Positions 10,655-21,269 of a stretch of DNA of 49,681 bases are shown here, piece by piece. The stretch is taken from positions 369,888 through 419,568 of the forward strand of contig MU657186.1 of the NCBI GenBank assembly GCA_026770575.1, in the 5' to 3' direction. How positions within the stretch are numbered: position 1 is the stretch's first letter; each line of letters begins with the position of its first letter. The stretch is from Pelagophyceae sp. CCMP2097 (Eukaryota; Sar; Pelagophyceae). Below the pieces are notes generated by a model. It saw nothing but the letters and a program-made list of their open reading frames with translations. It did no database searches and was not told the DNA's origin. Made by a program: the position numbers and the translations under genes.

Positions 10655-10943
10655 GCCGCCGCCGCAAGCGACGTTCCTTGCGCCCTGTCCCTCGCTTCGA
10701 GGCCTTTGGACTTCTAAAGTTTTCGAAGATTACATAAACACCGCCCATGTCCCACCGCGGGCAGCAGAGGACGCGCGTGGGCCCCGAGAGGCGAGCCTCG
10801 AGCGTGTCTGGAGGCCTTGAGCCAGCGGAACCAAGGACGTCGCACGTGCAAGGCCCAGAGAAGGGGCCTTCTCCGAAACTGGTGCGAAAGTTTCCGGTTT
10901 CGACTCTGACTCGGCGAGTCCCGGGTCGACTCTCGAGGACCAC

Positions 10944-12278
10944 ATGACCTCGCCGAGCTTGGGAGAGGACGGTCGCGTGGTGCGCCTCGTCGGTCGCGTG
11001 GTGCGACTCGTCGTCGACGTCTCGGGTCCGCCGTCGTGCCGGCCCTGGGGCAGCTGCTCGAACCCCGTGGCCGGCGGCGAAGCGCTCGCCCTTTCGACGT
11101 CGGAGCCGTCGTCGGACCCGTCTTCGGACCCCGAGGTGGCGCGGCTCCGAGGCGACGGCGCCTTCCGAGGCGACGGCGTCTCGAGCCTCTTGACGCTGTG
11201 CGCGGCGGCCGGCGACGCCGACGTCGACGCGCCCGTCTCCATATGGGCCTCGGGAAAGTGCAAGTGCCTCGGCATCCGCGAGTGCGCGTCTACTTCCCTG
11301 TGCCCGAGGGCTGCGCGAGGCCACGACGTCATGTGGCTCGCCGGGCCCTCGTCCGCCGAAAGTATCCCACCGCCGACGTGGCACATGCGACGACTGCCTG
11401 AAGACGCGCCTCACGAGGAGTGCGTCCTGGAGTGCGCGGTGCTTCCGGGGCGCTTCGTCGTCGCGAGGGCCCGGGGCGCGCTCGGCCTCGGCAGCAGAGC
11501 GGCGGCCCTGAAGTTCGTCGTCGCACCTGTGGCGGCGTCTGTGAAGTCCGCGTCGACGGCCCGCGCTGCTTCTGCGTCGTCGGCGCGGTCGTTTTTGGAC
11601 GCGTTGCCGAGCGACGTCCACGACCACGTCTTCGACTTTGCGGCGCGGTCGCTCGCCGACGTGCGTTCAGCAAGGCTCATCTGCCGCGCGCTGGACCGCC
11701 TCGCGACGCCGCGCGTCACGGCGCTCCGCGTCGGCATGCTGCGGCCGCTACACTGCCCGCGTGTGTTGTTGTGCTTCGCGGCGCGCGTCGGCCCGCGCCT
11801 CGCGTCTTTAAATTTGCGCAACGTCGATTCGCTCCGCGATTGCGACCTCGCCGCGCTCGAGGGCTGCCCTTCGCTGACTTCCCTCAATCTCGGCGGCTGC
11901 GGCGGCCTCACCGACGCCGCGGCGCCGCGAATCGCAAAGCAGCAAAGGCTCCGGACGTTCAACCTCGCCATGACGACGCTCTCCGCGGCGGCAGTCGTCG
12001 CCATACTCCATAACCTGCGGGGCCTCGCGCACCTCAACCTCTACGGCAAGAGACACCTCTCCGACCACGACGGCGGGGCGAGCGTCCTCGAGACCATGCT
12101 CGCGGCGGGCCCGCGGCTCGAGGTTTTAAACGTGCGCGAGACGGGATTGGTCCTCGACCCCCAACGCGTCGCCGAGCTCAAAAGCGCAAGCGTCGCCGTC
12201 CTCCTCGGCAACCGCCCAAAGGGCATGGGGCCCTCCATCTACTGCACCCCGCCCGCGGGCCGCGCGGCGGATGGTTGA
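10944..12278 (+). CDS. F-box and leucine-rich-repeat protein
   Basis: Single open frame of 444 residues. Residues about 215-260 (FLDALPSDVHDHVFDFAARS then LADVRSARLICRALDRL) resemble an F-box, and LRR units follow (LASLNLRNV, LTSLNLGGCGGLTDAA, LRTFNLAMTTLSA, LAHLNLY, LEVLNVRETGL). This layout fits a substrate adaptor of SCF ubiquitin ligases. The first 150 residues are low-complexity (a VVRLVGRVVRLV duplication) and overlap long antisense frames, so the start may be further downstream. The 3' end is 25 bp from the end of the convergent dipeptidase gene. Confidence 0.7.
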   Translation: MTSPSLGEDGRVVRLVGRVVRLVVDVSGPPSCRPWGSCSNPVAGGEALALSTSEPSSDPSSDPEVARLRGDGAFRGDGVSSLLTLCAAAGDADVDAPVSIWASGKCKCLGIRECASTSLCPRAARGHDVMWLAGPSSAESIPPPTWHMRRLPEDAPHEECVLECAVLPGRFVVARARGALGLGSRAAALKFVVAPVAASVKSASTARAASASSARSFLDALPSDVHDHVFDFAARSLADVRSARLICRALDRLATPRVTALRVGMLRPLHCPRVLLCFAARVGPRLASLNLRNVDSLRDCDLAALEGCPSLTSLNLGGCGGLTDAAAPRIAKQQRLRTFNLAMTTLSAAAVVAILHNLRGLAHLNLYGKRHLSDHDGGASVLETMLAAGPRLEVLNVRETGLVLDPQRVAELKSASVAVLLGNRPKGMGPSIYCTPPAGRAADG

Positions 12279-12303
12279 AAATACATTAAGTCCCATTTTA
12301 CTG

Positions 12304-14283
12304 TCACGCTCGTGGCGCCTCTGCGAGGCATCGGAGCACGTTCTGGACGAGGGCGTAGAAAGGAGGCACCGTCGTAGCGTCGACGGCCTCGTCGGGCGAG
12401 TGCGCGCCTGTGGTAATGTGTCGGCAAGGGACATGACAGAGAAGGAGCACTCGCCCGTGATGGTCGGGCCGAAGGAGACGGCGTCGAGTTGCGCGTCTAT
12501 GCGGTCGATGAGGAGACCGCATTCCAAGCCCGCGTGGATGGCCTTGACCTCTGCGGTCTGGCCGCCGGGGAGCAGCTTGGTCAGCTCGTTTTGCGTGAGT
12601 TTGAGGAGCGGGGAAGTAAGGTTTGGGGCCCAGCCGGGATACGCTTCGTTGGACACCGTCATCGCGCCGATATTATTCGCCGCTGCCGCGATGTCCTGGC
12701 GCACAACGTCGAGCGCTGAACCGACGGAGCTGCGCGTCGAGCAGAGGACCGTCGCCTTGCCCTCGGCGATGCGCACGGAAGCCACGTTGTTCGACGTCTC
12801 GACGAGGCCCTCGAGCTCTTTGGACATGGCCAGCGCGCCGAGCGGGAGTTGGAGGACCATGTCGAGGAAGGTTGCCGCGCCGACGATGGTGGCGTCCGTT
12901 GCGTCGGCCACTTGATCAAACCCGAACTCCATGTTCGTCTCGACAACCTCATAAGCATTAAACACTTCTTCAGCTGCCGCCTCGGCCGCGAGGACGACGG
13001 CCTCCATGCCGCCCGCCGGGACGACGAGGCACGCGGCGGCCTCGCGCGGAATAGCGTTGTGCTTCTCACCGCCCTCGAACCTAGGCGACGGCGTCAGTTT
13101 GCGGGACGGTTTGTGGGACGAAACGGCACTCGCTCGGCGACCACTTCTGGAGTTAAAGCCAAGAGTAGGGTCTTGCCCTGTCGCCCAGCTAGATCTCTCG
13201 ACGGTCTATTCCGTTGAGCTGTGACGGTTGGCATCCCCGACGCGGCCTTCTTGCGAGGAAAGCTCGGCGCCCGCGGCGACGGCGGCGGCGCACACGCGGG
13301 CGAGCGCGACTACGGCGTTGCAGCGGCCGGACCCGATGTCGATGCCCGAGTGGCCACCGAGGAGGCCGCGCAGCGAAATCTCGAGGGCCGCGGCGTTCGC
13401 GGCAGCCGGTTGCCTCGCCACTTCCCAAGTGATCTTCGAGTCGCCGCCTCCCGCGCAGCCGGCGTAGACGGAGCCCCACTCCTCGGTGTCGAGGTTGAGC
13501 ATGAGTCGAGATTTGATGCCCAAAGCCGCCGCGTCGAGCTGCTTGGCGCCAGTGAGGCCAGTCTCCTCATCAACAGTGAACAAAAGTTCGAGCGGCGGCC
13601 GCGGCGAGGGATCGTCGAGGAGCGCCAACGCGGCGGCGCAGCCGATGCCGTTGTCGGCGCCGAGGGTCGTGCCGACGGCCGCGACGTTTTCGCCGCTGCG
13701 CCGGAAGCGGATGCCCTCGGTAAGGAAGTCGTGCGCCGTCTCGGAATTCTTCTCCGTGACCATGTCCACGTGGCCCTAGCGGCATTCTCGGCACGCGGAC
13801 GCCACGGCGACACGATGCACTCGCACGAGGCATTCGCACCTGGATGAGGACCGGGGCGGCGGCGGAACCGGCACCGACGCCCGGCGCGACGACGAGCAGG
13901 TTGCCCGCCGCGTCGCGGCGCCAGGCGAGGCCGCGCGCCTCCGCGAGGCCGATGATGTGCGCCACCACCGCTTCCTCGTGCTTGCTCACCTGCGCGGGGC
14001 GACGCTCGCCGCCGAGGCGTGGGCCCGTCCGGCGCGCGGCGCGCACCCGCGGGATCGAGGCGATCTCGGCGAAGCGCCGCCAGAGCACCTGCGGCTCGAG
14101 GCCCTCAACGACGGCGAGGTTCTCCGCCAGGCGGTCCTGCAGGCGCGTCGACGTCGCGGGCTCGAGCACCGCCGTCGAGAGTACCGCCGTCGAGGCCGCG
14201 CGGCGAGCGCGGCCGCCGACACCGCCGCCGAGCTGCAGCCCGTGCGAGAGCGCGCCGCACACCAGGACGCGCACGCGCATCAT
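12304..14283 (-). CDS. pepD: Xaa-His dipeptidase (aminoacylhistidine dipeptidase, peptidase M20)
   Basis: Exons 14047-14283, 13840-13989, 13255-13775, 12455-13080 and 12304-12407 give 545 residues. PepD landmarks appear in order: IASIPR/VSKHEE, G-H-V-D-M-V-T-E-K-N (metal His/Asp), G-T-T-L-G-A-D-N-G-I-G (second metal Asp), FTVDEETGLTGA (catalytic Glu pair), the Asp in N-L-D-T-E-E, HSGIDIGSGR, HNAIPRE, and the final metal His in T-G-A-H-S-P-D-E. Two junctions fit only with GC-AG introns: donor after 13255 (TC|GCAAGA) and after 12455 (G|GCGAGT). The N-terminus MMRVRVLVCGALSHG plus an Ala/Arg-rich stretch may be a targeting sequence. Role: hydrolysis of dipeptides such as Xaa-His. Confidence 0.88.
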
Positions 14284-15361
14284 CGTACGGGCGCGGTGCG
14301 TGACGACCGCTGTCGGTCTGTTAAGTAGACTTAAGCTTCTGTCGAGTCGGAAAATAAGCTTCGATCGCCAAAGAAGGAACCTCTCTCTCCCAGCCACGAT
14401 GGAGTTCGAGCCGGGCCCCGCCACGCGCGCCGCGCCGCCACTCCGACGCTGACCGGTCGACCATCATGACTGACCGTGTCGCCCCACGCCGTCGGGAACA
14501 CCCGGAAGGACGAGCAGGCGGTGTGGCATGTGTGGCACTCGACTTATAACATGGAGGAATTGCTATACGACCACCGTGTCGTGCGTCGCGGGGTCGGTGG
14601 CATGAGTATGCACAGCATCGCGGCTCTCGGGGGGGGGGGCGTCCTTGGTGAAGCCTTCCCGGCGACGGTGGGCTCCTCCCAGGGGCAGAGTCCTCTGCCA
14701 GGGCCGCTTCAGGGCCAGGGCCGGTTCCACCACGACGGTGCCTGCCCCTCGCGGTGACCATGTCGTTTGCGGTGAAGTGGACGATGTGTTGTGAGTCGAT
14801 CTGGCGGTACTGGACGTTGCCCTTGGGCAAGTTGTCCTCGGGCCTCGAGGAGGGCATATACGAGGCGCAGCCGCGGTGCAGGAACGTCTGTGAGTAGGAC
14901 ATTGTCGAGGATGGCGTCGCGGTGACAAGAACCGCGGATTCCTGCAAACACCGCATGTCCCGGACGAGCGAGACGACTGGGCCACGGTTGCCAGGAACAG
15001 TCATCGCAAGGGGATGTAGGGTATCACTTTGAGCTGAAGCTCTCAGTAAGCTTCCTTCGAGAACATCAACCTCGAACATCGAAACGCGAGGTTCCACCGT
15101 TGACCTCGCCACTGGCACGTCCAAAGAGTACGCGCGCCTCGGCGCGCGACGGCGTGCCTCAGCTTTGTAAAGCCCTCGCCTGCTGGCTCGACGTGCGTTT
15201 GCGGCGCGGCGGGCCTTTTTACTGTCGCGAACGCGAGACACGCGCGGTCGCCACCCCACGCGCCCTTTTTAGGTAGGGCCTCGGCGGCACCTGCGTGAAC
15301 GTGGGCTGTAGCCCCAAGACAACCGCGGCTGGAGCGAGGGCTCGGCTCCGGCTTCGAGGGC
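14284..15361 (-). other. Orphan stretch with a possible minus-strand exon (14765-14903)
   Basis: A minus-strand frame covers the whole stretch, but only part looks protein-like: from ATG 14903, MSYSQTFLHRGCASYMPSSR, then P-E-D-N-L-P-K-G-N-V-Q-Y-R-Q-I-D and HIVHFTAND. After that the frame becomes Arg/Pro-rich and loses character. I recognise no family. It could be a small exon of a gene whose other exons I cannot place. A 10-base G run occurs near 14630. The rest shows nothing clear. Confidence 0.3.
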
Positions 15362-16109
15362 ATGCCGGTGGCCACCAGTGCCTCGCGAAGCGCGCAGTCG
15401 CGAGCCGGCGGTGCCGCGCCGGCACTCGAGGTGTTTGAGCTGAGCGACCTGCTCGCGCCCATCCTGCGGCTGGCGGTATCACCGAGCGCGCTCCGCGTGA
15501 CCAAGCACGTCTCTCGAAATGCGCGGGGGGCCCTGGCGCCGACTCTGCGCAAGATCGCCTGGCAGAACTGGATTCTAAAGGGCACCGCGATCCTCGAGGG
15601 GGACAGCACACGGACTGGGTTTAACTGGGTCAAGAGCAGCGTCTTCTCGTTCGACGGCAAGCGAATCGTGACGGCGAGCCACCGTCACAGCAACACGGTG
15701 CGATTCTGGGACGCCGAGACGGGCGCGCTGCAGACGACGCTCGAGGGGCACACCTGGTGCACTGGCATCCGCGGCTGCGCGTTCTCGTTCGACGGCAAGC
15801 GCATCGAGACGGCGAGCGAGGACGGGACGGCGCTGTTCTGGGACACTGAGACGGCCGAGCTGCAGACGAGGCTCGAGGGGCACACCGGCTTCCTCAGTAG
15901 CTGTGCGTTTTCGCCCGACGGCAAGCTCGTCGCGACGGCGAGCGTCGGCAAGACGGCGCGGCTCTGGGACGCGGAGACGGGCGCGCTGCAGGCGACGCTC
16001 AAGGGGCCCACCAAAACTTGTCACGAGCTGCGCGTTCTCGCCTGACGGTAAGCACGTCGTGACGGCCAGCGTCGACGGAACGGCGCGGCTCTGGAATGTT
16101 GCAATTTAA
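15362..16109 (+). pseudogene. WD40 repeat gene, paralogue of 2328-3131, interrupted by a frameshift
   Basis: ATG 15362 opens a frame with the same plan as the 2.3-kb gene: an N-terminal helical region (LLAPILRLAV...LAPTLRKI), then WD40 units with CAFS.DGKRI.TAS and FWDAETGALQTTLEGHT. The last blade is out of frame. At about 16008-16022 one extra base, within CCCACCAAAACTTGTC, shifts the reading. The downstream frame then continues perfectly with LVTSCAFSPDGKHVVTASVD and ends at a TAA at 16107-16109. Either the copy is a young pseudogene or the four-A run is a sequencing error; the single lesion in otherwise intact repeats leaves both possible. Confidence 0.75.
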
Positions 16110-16208
16110 TCAGTGACTTGAGTCAAGCTCTTCGGACTTTGTGGGCGCTCGAGTCGATCGACGCGGGCCTCACTGTCGGACCCTGCGTATCGTGTCATGA
16201 GACGTAAG

Positions 16209-18532
16209 TTACAAACTGAAAGAGGCCTCTAACGGGGGTGCGGCGGCAACGTTTGAAAAACGTGCGCGGACGTAGACGACGTCGCTGGTGTGTTTCGCGG
16301 CGGCCCGGAGCGCCGCGTCGTAAGAGAGCGCCTCTTGCGACGCGCCTCCATGGTAGACGGCGGCCTCGTCCGCCGTCGCAGAAGCGTCTCGCGCGGCAAG
16401 CTCGCAGCCGGGGCCGGCGTCGCCGAGCGAAACGAGCTCGGCCAGGTTCGGAGCCTCGGCGCGGCTCGGCGCGCCGCCGGTACTCGGCGCGTCGTCACCG
16501 CCGCCGTCGTCGCCGTCGTCGTCGCCACCTTCGCCGCCGCCGGCGGCGTCGTCGAGGAGCGCGTCGATCTGGCATTGCTTGACTCGGTCAGCGAGGGCGG
16601 ACTTGCGGACTTGGCGGAGGAGCATCTTTTCTTCGACGCTGCGCTGCGTCGCCAGCCTATAAATGTGCACGGGCCGCTTCTGGCCGTCGCGCCAGACGCG
16701 CGCCACGGCCTGCTCGTCCTCGGCGGGGTTCCACGACGGCTCGAAGAGGACGAGCCTGGACGCGCCGGTGAGCGTCAGGCCGACGCCGCCCGCGCGGATC
16801 GAGAGCAGTGTCACAAAGGGCGCGTCCGCCGCCGCCGGCGCGTTGATGCGCTGCACAATGTCCTCGCGCTCGTCCGGGGACGCGCGGCCGTCGAGGCGCG
16901 CGCAGGGCCAGCCGCGCCGGCGGCAGAGCTCGACTCCCGCGTCGAGGACCTTTGAATACTGAGACACGACGACGACGCGCTCGCCGCGGGACTGCCGCCG
17001 CAGGCCGTCGAGCCTACTCCGCGCTCTCGCGGCGGCGGCGGCTCTCGAGGAGCAGACGGTCGGAGGAAGACTCACAGCGATGCAATGAGGAGCCACTTTG
17101 GGCAGTGGTCGAGGTCCAAGGCGGCGTCGGAGCAGGGCGACGAGCAGAGGAGGCGCGCTGTGGCGACGGCGCGGAGGCCCCACGCGGCCTGCTTTTTGTC
17201 CGCGCCGTCGGACATTTGCGCAAAGTGCGCCGCGCGGTGCCTCGCGCCTGCCTTGAGCACGACGAGCGAGTCCGCCTTTTGCGGCAAGCTCGCCTTGAGC
17301 TGCTCGCAGTCGTCGAGCGACCTGCGCAGCGTCGACGCGCGCAGCGCCGCCTTCAAGTCTTCGCCAAAGGCGTCGTCGCCCTTGGCCGCCGCGCCGTCGA
17401 CTTGGCCGCAGAGAGACAAGAGCTGGCGCAGCTCGCCGAGGCCATTTTGGAGCGGCGTCGCCGTCACCAGCAAGCGCTTCTGCGCCGGGGACGCGGCAAT
17501 GGCCGCCGCGAGCTGCGTCGCGTCGCCGCCCTTGAGTCGGTGCGCCTCGTCGCAGACCAAAAGCCCGACGTCGAGGAGGCCGTTCAAACGCGCCGCGTTC
17601 TCGCGGTAGCTCTCGTAGGAGATGACAAGCACAGGCTTGTGCTCCAAAGGGCAACGCTCGAAGCGGCCGATGGCGTCGGTTTCGTCGTCGTCTCCGTCGA
17701 CCCGATGCATGAGACGCATCCTTCGCTTCCGGCACCGCGCGTCGAAGCCCGCGGCGCCGACGCCGGAGAAGACGCTGAGGTGCGGCGCGCCGCCGCCCGC
17801 CGCGCGCGCCGCCGCGCGGTCCGTAGGTTTCAACCAAAGCTTCGTCTCGCGGATCCAGTTCGGCGCCAAACCCGCGGGGCAGGCGACGATGCACCTGCGC
17901 GCGCGCGCCGCCGCACTGAAGGCGCATCCGTCGACGCCGAGGTGCACGGCTAAGACGCCCAGCGCCGTGGCGGTCTTCCCGAGGCCCATCTCATCCGCGA
18001 GGATGCAGCCCCGAGACTGCCGCAGCCGCGCGCAGATCCACCGGATGCCCTCGAGCTGGTGCGGCCGCAGCCGCCGCGAAAAACGGTCGTCCAGGAGCGC
18101 CTCCGCGCCGTCCGCGCCGCCATCCGGCTCGGCGCCGCCGCGCGCCGCGACCTTTGTGGCCTCTTCTCCAGCGACGACGCCGTAAAACGCGCGCGGCGCC
18201 ATGGCGCGGCGCAGCCCAGCTTCGGGCGGACGCATGTCGCCGCCCAGGTCGCCAGAGTCCTCGACGCGCGCCGCCCACCCGTCGTCGGCGTCGGCGCCGA
18301 CGAGGTCCGTTGCAGCCGCCGCAGCCGCCGCGACGCGGTCCAGCGCGGCGCGCGCGGCCTCGCTCGTCGCACCGGCGTCGCCGATGGTCATCGGGATGCG
18401 CTGCTTGCTGCGACCCGCGTCCGGCGCCGCAGCGCCGTCGCTCGGGGGCTTCTTCCGCTTCGGCTGCACGGGTGGCTTGGCGGCATTCTCCTTGACGCCC
18501 TGCTTCAGCAGCAGCTGCGCGCGCTTGCTCAT
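16209..18532 (-). CDS. SNF2/RAD54-like DNA-dependent ATPase
   Basis: Exons 17076-18532 and 16209-17013 (753 residues) are joined over a 62-nt GTGAGT...GTAG intron. SNF2 motifs: R-P-H-Q-L-E-G-I-R-W, Walker A in DEMGLGKTATA, motif II C-D-E-A-H-R-L-K, motif III VTATPLQN, motif IV VVVVSQYSKVLDAG, motif V GGVGLTLTGASRLVLFEPSW, and motif VI A-R-V-W-R-D-G-Q-K-R-P-V-H-I-Y-R-L. The WRDGQK form of motif VI and the overall order are most like RAD54. The long acidic Gly/Asp C-terminal tail is not typical. The start at 18532 (MSKRAQLLLKQG) was chosen as the first true ATG. RAD54 proteins remodel chromatin and joint molecules in homologous recombination. A SNARE gene starts head-to-head 207 bp away. Confidence 0.85.
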
Positions 18533-18739
18533 GGCGCGATCAACCGCAGAAAGGGCCACCGCCCGTCGACGTGACCGCGCCGATCAGATGCGCCATCAGG
18601 GCCTCTCAGGCTGAGAATTTCAAAAAACTGTGAACCTTCTCCCAAATTTCAGCGATCATAGAAATTCTCTCCCCCCCCGAGCCTGAGCTTACTATCATAC
18701 TAGCCTAGGCCTGAGCTCTAGGCCTGCGTTGCTTGCAGA
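18533..18739. promoter_or_regulatory. Divergent intergenic region (RAD54-like / SNAP-25-like)
   Basis: Only 207 bp separate the two starts, so both promoters must share it unless they extend into genes. It holds a C run at 18670-18678 and a repeated GAGCCTGAGCTTACTA / GGCCTGAGCTCTAGGC theme. No TATA box is evident. Confidence 0.4.
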
Positions 18740-20197
18740 ATGGAGCCCGTCTCGGCGGCCACCTTCTCAACAGGGCAGCGGCCCGACCGATCGGGCGCCC
18801 GGGCCCTGGCGGAAGCGCAGGAGACTGGTTCGTCACACAGCTGAAGAACCCCCGAAATGCCGCAGACATTTGCTTCTCTGTCCTCACGCGTGCCTCGTAG
18901 GCCGCGCGGCGCTGACGCACCTCTCGGCGCAGGGCGAGTCACTGGAGCATTCGGAGATGGTCGTCGACTCGAACCAGTACACGATCGACAAGGCCGCACG
19001 AGTCCTTCCGCCTGCGTCTCGTCTCTCTCGTCGCGGCCAAATCGCGACGACGATGGCAGGTCGTGAGCGCCATGACGTGGTACGGCTGGGTCAAGAACGC
19101 CTTCACCGAGTGAGTGGACTGTGTCGCCGTCCGCGCATCGGCCTCTGCCCTCGTCCGGACTCGGCTTTTGACAGCCTGCCCAAGCCGCCCGAGCCGCGTC
19201 CGCGGAGATACGGCGACGGCCTCGCATCCTACGAGCCGACCGGCGGCGCATCCGACTGGGCCCGTGAGCGTCGCATGCGCGAGCGGCGTTTGCCTTTGCG
19301 CGAATACTGTCGCACCAGGCGCGAACGACGGCGTCGTCTCCCGCGACGACCGCGCGCAACTCTTCGCCGGCGCGGCGGCGCCCGCGCGAAGGCGGCGGAG
19401 CGCGGCCGAGGCGGAGCAGGACGCGTACGTCGACGCACTTTCCGCGGGCCTCGACGACGTGCTGCGCGTCGGCTCTGCCATCGGCGAAGAGGTCCGCGAG
19501 CAAAACGCCGCGGCGCCGCACCTGAAGAGCAAGCTCGAGCAGCTCTGGGAGTCGACGCGCGCCGTGACGCGCGCCGCGGGGCACGTGTCGGAGACTGGGG
19601 TCACGGCCGTGCCGCGGCGCGTCGCCACCGTCGCGCTGCGCTGCGCGAGGACAAAGCGCTTCGTGCGCGCGCGCGGCGCCGACGTCGCTTTATCAGAAGA
19701 GGTCGACGTCCTGCGCGCGACGTCGCTCTTTGCTGTTTTTGAGCGCCGCGCGCACTTGCTCGGCTTGAAGGCCGTCGTCGCGGACAAGTGGCTGGGCCTC
19801 GGCATGACGGGCGCCGTGCGCTGCGGCAGCCGCAGCTTCGGCACAAACGAGGAGTGGGACTTTGACTTGGCCGCCGCAAGAAGGGGCGACACAGCGCAGC
19901 TCCTCTGCTGTGACGACTCCGGCGCCCACTCAAGCTCCGTGCGCCGCGCGTCGACTGCGATTTTTAGGTGCGGCCAATTGGGGCGCGGGCTGCTACATCC
20001 GCGTCAACGCCGACGGCCGGCTGATCCCCGCGGCGCCCGTCTGCTCAAAAGGTGCCGACGACGCGAAGCGGCCGGCGGCGCGCTTCGAAGTCATTTTCAT
20101 CGACGAGAATTTCGTCATGCCGACGTACGCAGAGCAACTCGTCGTCCGCAAGCCGCTCGCGCACGCGGGAGAGGCGGGCTCGGCGCAACCATGGTAA
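18740..20197 (+). CDS. SNAP-25-like Qb+Qc SNARE protein with extra C-terminal domain
   Basis: Six exons (18740-18827, 18901-19001, 19060-19109, 19175-19263, 19319-19909, 19968-20197) join in phase to 382 residues. Residues about 30-75 form a first SNARE motif (LTHLSAQGESLEHSEMVVDS then NQYTIDKAAR), followed by a Trp-rich M-T-W-Y-G-W-V-K-N-A-F as seen after SNAP-25 Qb helices. Residues about 145-195 form a second (DAYVDALSAGLDDVLRVGSA then IGEEVREQN), with the central Gln layer in E-E-V-R-E-Q-N. This is the Qb-Qc arrangement of SNAP-23/25/29. About 130 further residues (WLGLGMTGAVRCGSRSFGTN and NWGAGCYIRVNADGRL) form a domain I do not know from SNAP-25. No membrane segment is visible. Role: vesicle fusion. 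Confidence 0.75.
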
Positions 20198-20424
20198 CCG
20201 GCCCCTCAGAGGCAAAAGTCCGCTCGTAAATCATAACTCCTCCACGCACCGACGCCACTCTGTCGGACGGAGAGCCCGTGTCGCGGTGCCAAGGCCGTGG
20301 AACCGGGGCGTCGTCTTGGAAGAAACTGTGCCCTCTATTTAATAAAAGCCTGGTCCGGGGGCACGGCGGGCGGCGGGCCCTTTGCCGTACGCCTTTCGGG
20401 CTTTCTGGCCGACTGGCGCCGTAT

Positions 20425-20643
20425 CTAGTGTCCTTCGCAGCGCAGGCCCATCTTGAACTTGCGGTGGTAGGGCGAGTTGAGGCGGTCCTCCTCGGTGATG
20501 CCGAGCTCGATCTTGACGCCCATCATAAAGATGCAAAGGCCGCCGACGAGGAAGGGCCACGTCTCCTTGCGCCTGCACTCGTGCATCAGGAACGGCATCC
20601 ACTCCATCTTGTGCCAGTACACCGCGGGCAACACCGGAGCCAT
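20425..20643 (-). CDS. Mitochondrial ATP synthase small (6 kDa-type) subunit
   Basis: A 72-residue frame, MAPVLPAVYWHKMEWMPFLM, then H-E-C-R-R-K-E-T-W-P-F-L-V-G-G with one hydrophobic helix, then G-I-T-E-E-D-R-L-N-S. The plant mitochondrial ATP synthase 6-kDa subunit has the same layout: a basic Trp-containing start, WPFLTGF, one helix, and GLTEED.KNS. I infer the same identity, a single-pass Fo membrane subunit. TTCACTAG directly precedes the ATG and could be a splice acceptor, so an upstream exon cannot be excluded. Confidence 0.65.
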   Translation of the reverse strand: MAPVLPAVYWHKMEWMPFLMHECRRKETWPFLVGGLCIFMMGVKIELGITEEDRLNSPYHRKFKMGLRCEGH

Positions 20644-20661
20644 CTAGTGAACAACGTGTCA

Positions 20662-21269
20662 CGGCACGGCCATAACATCAACGCGGCGCTCCCGGAAAGG
20701 GATTCCGGCCGGGCGCGGTCCGGGTGGGTCGCGCGCCGCTGGGGACGGGCCCCGCATTTTCGACGTCCGTCCGCGCGTGCCCCCCCCGCGCTCTCGCTTC
20801 CAAACGTGCGCGACCCCTTAAACATGCAAAACAACTTTGTGCCCGCCCGTCGAGGCGCGGGCTTTGGGGGGCCGCTCGAGCCGGGGGGCGCGCGCACTCT
20901 CGACAGCGCGGGGGAGCGAGGACCCGCCCCTCGAACGGGCGCGTTGCGTGGCCAAAATGGTGGTTGCGGTGCTTGCTTGTCGATCGACACGACGAGACTC
21001 GGCGATATGTATATACAATCTCGCACGCTCCCGGCGCGGTAGGGGGTCTTGGCCGCAGCCCTCGCACCTTCTGATGCGTGCGCGCGAGGCGACGGAACGA
21101 GAAAAAAAAAGCATCCTGGTTATTGTTGTCGACGATGCTGCGCGGCGGCATGCGCGTGCTGCCGACGGTATCGCGGTGCGCGGGCACGGGGCGCAATTAC
21201 AGAGGCGTTTCAAGCGGCCCCAGCTTTTCGCCTTTTGGCGCGCTCTTCTGCGGCCCCGCGTCGTTTCGC
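20662..21269. other. GC-rich intergenic stretch without a supported gene
   Basis: Open frames exist on both strands but are Arg/Pro/Ala-rich and have no motif. The poly-A run at 21104-21112 and GATATGTATATACAATC at 21003-21019 (TATA-like) are the only notable features. The latter lies about 370 bp upstream of the small ATP synthase gene and might mark its promoter if that gene has a 5' exon. Confidence 0.35.
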
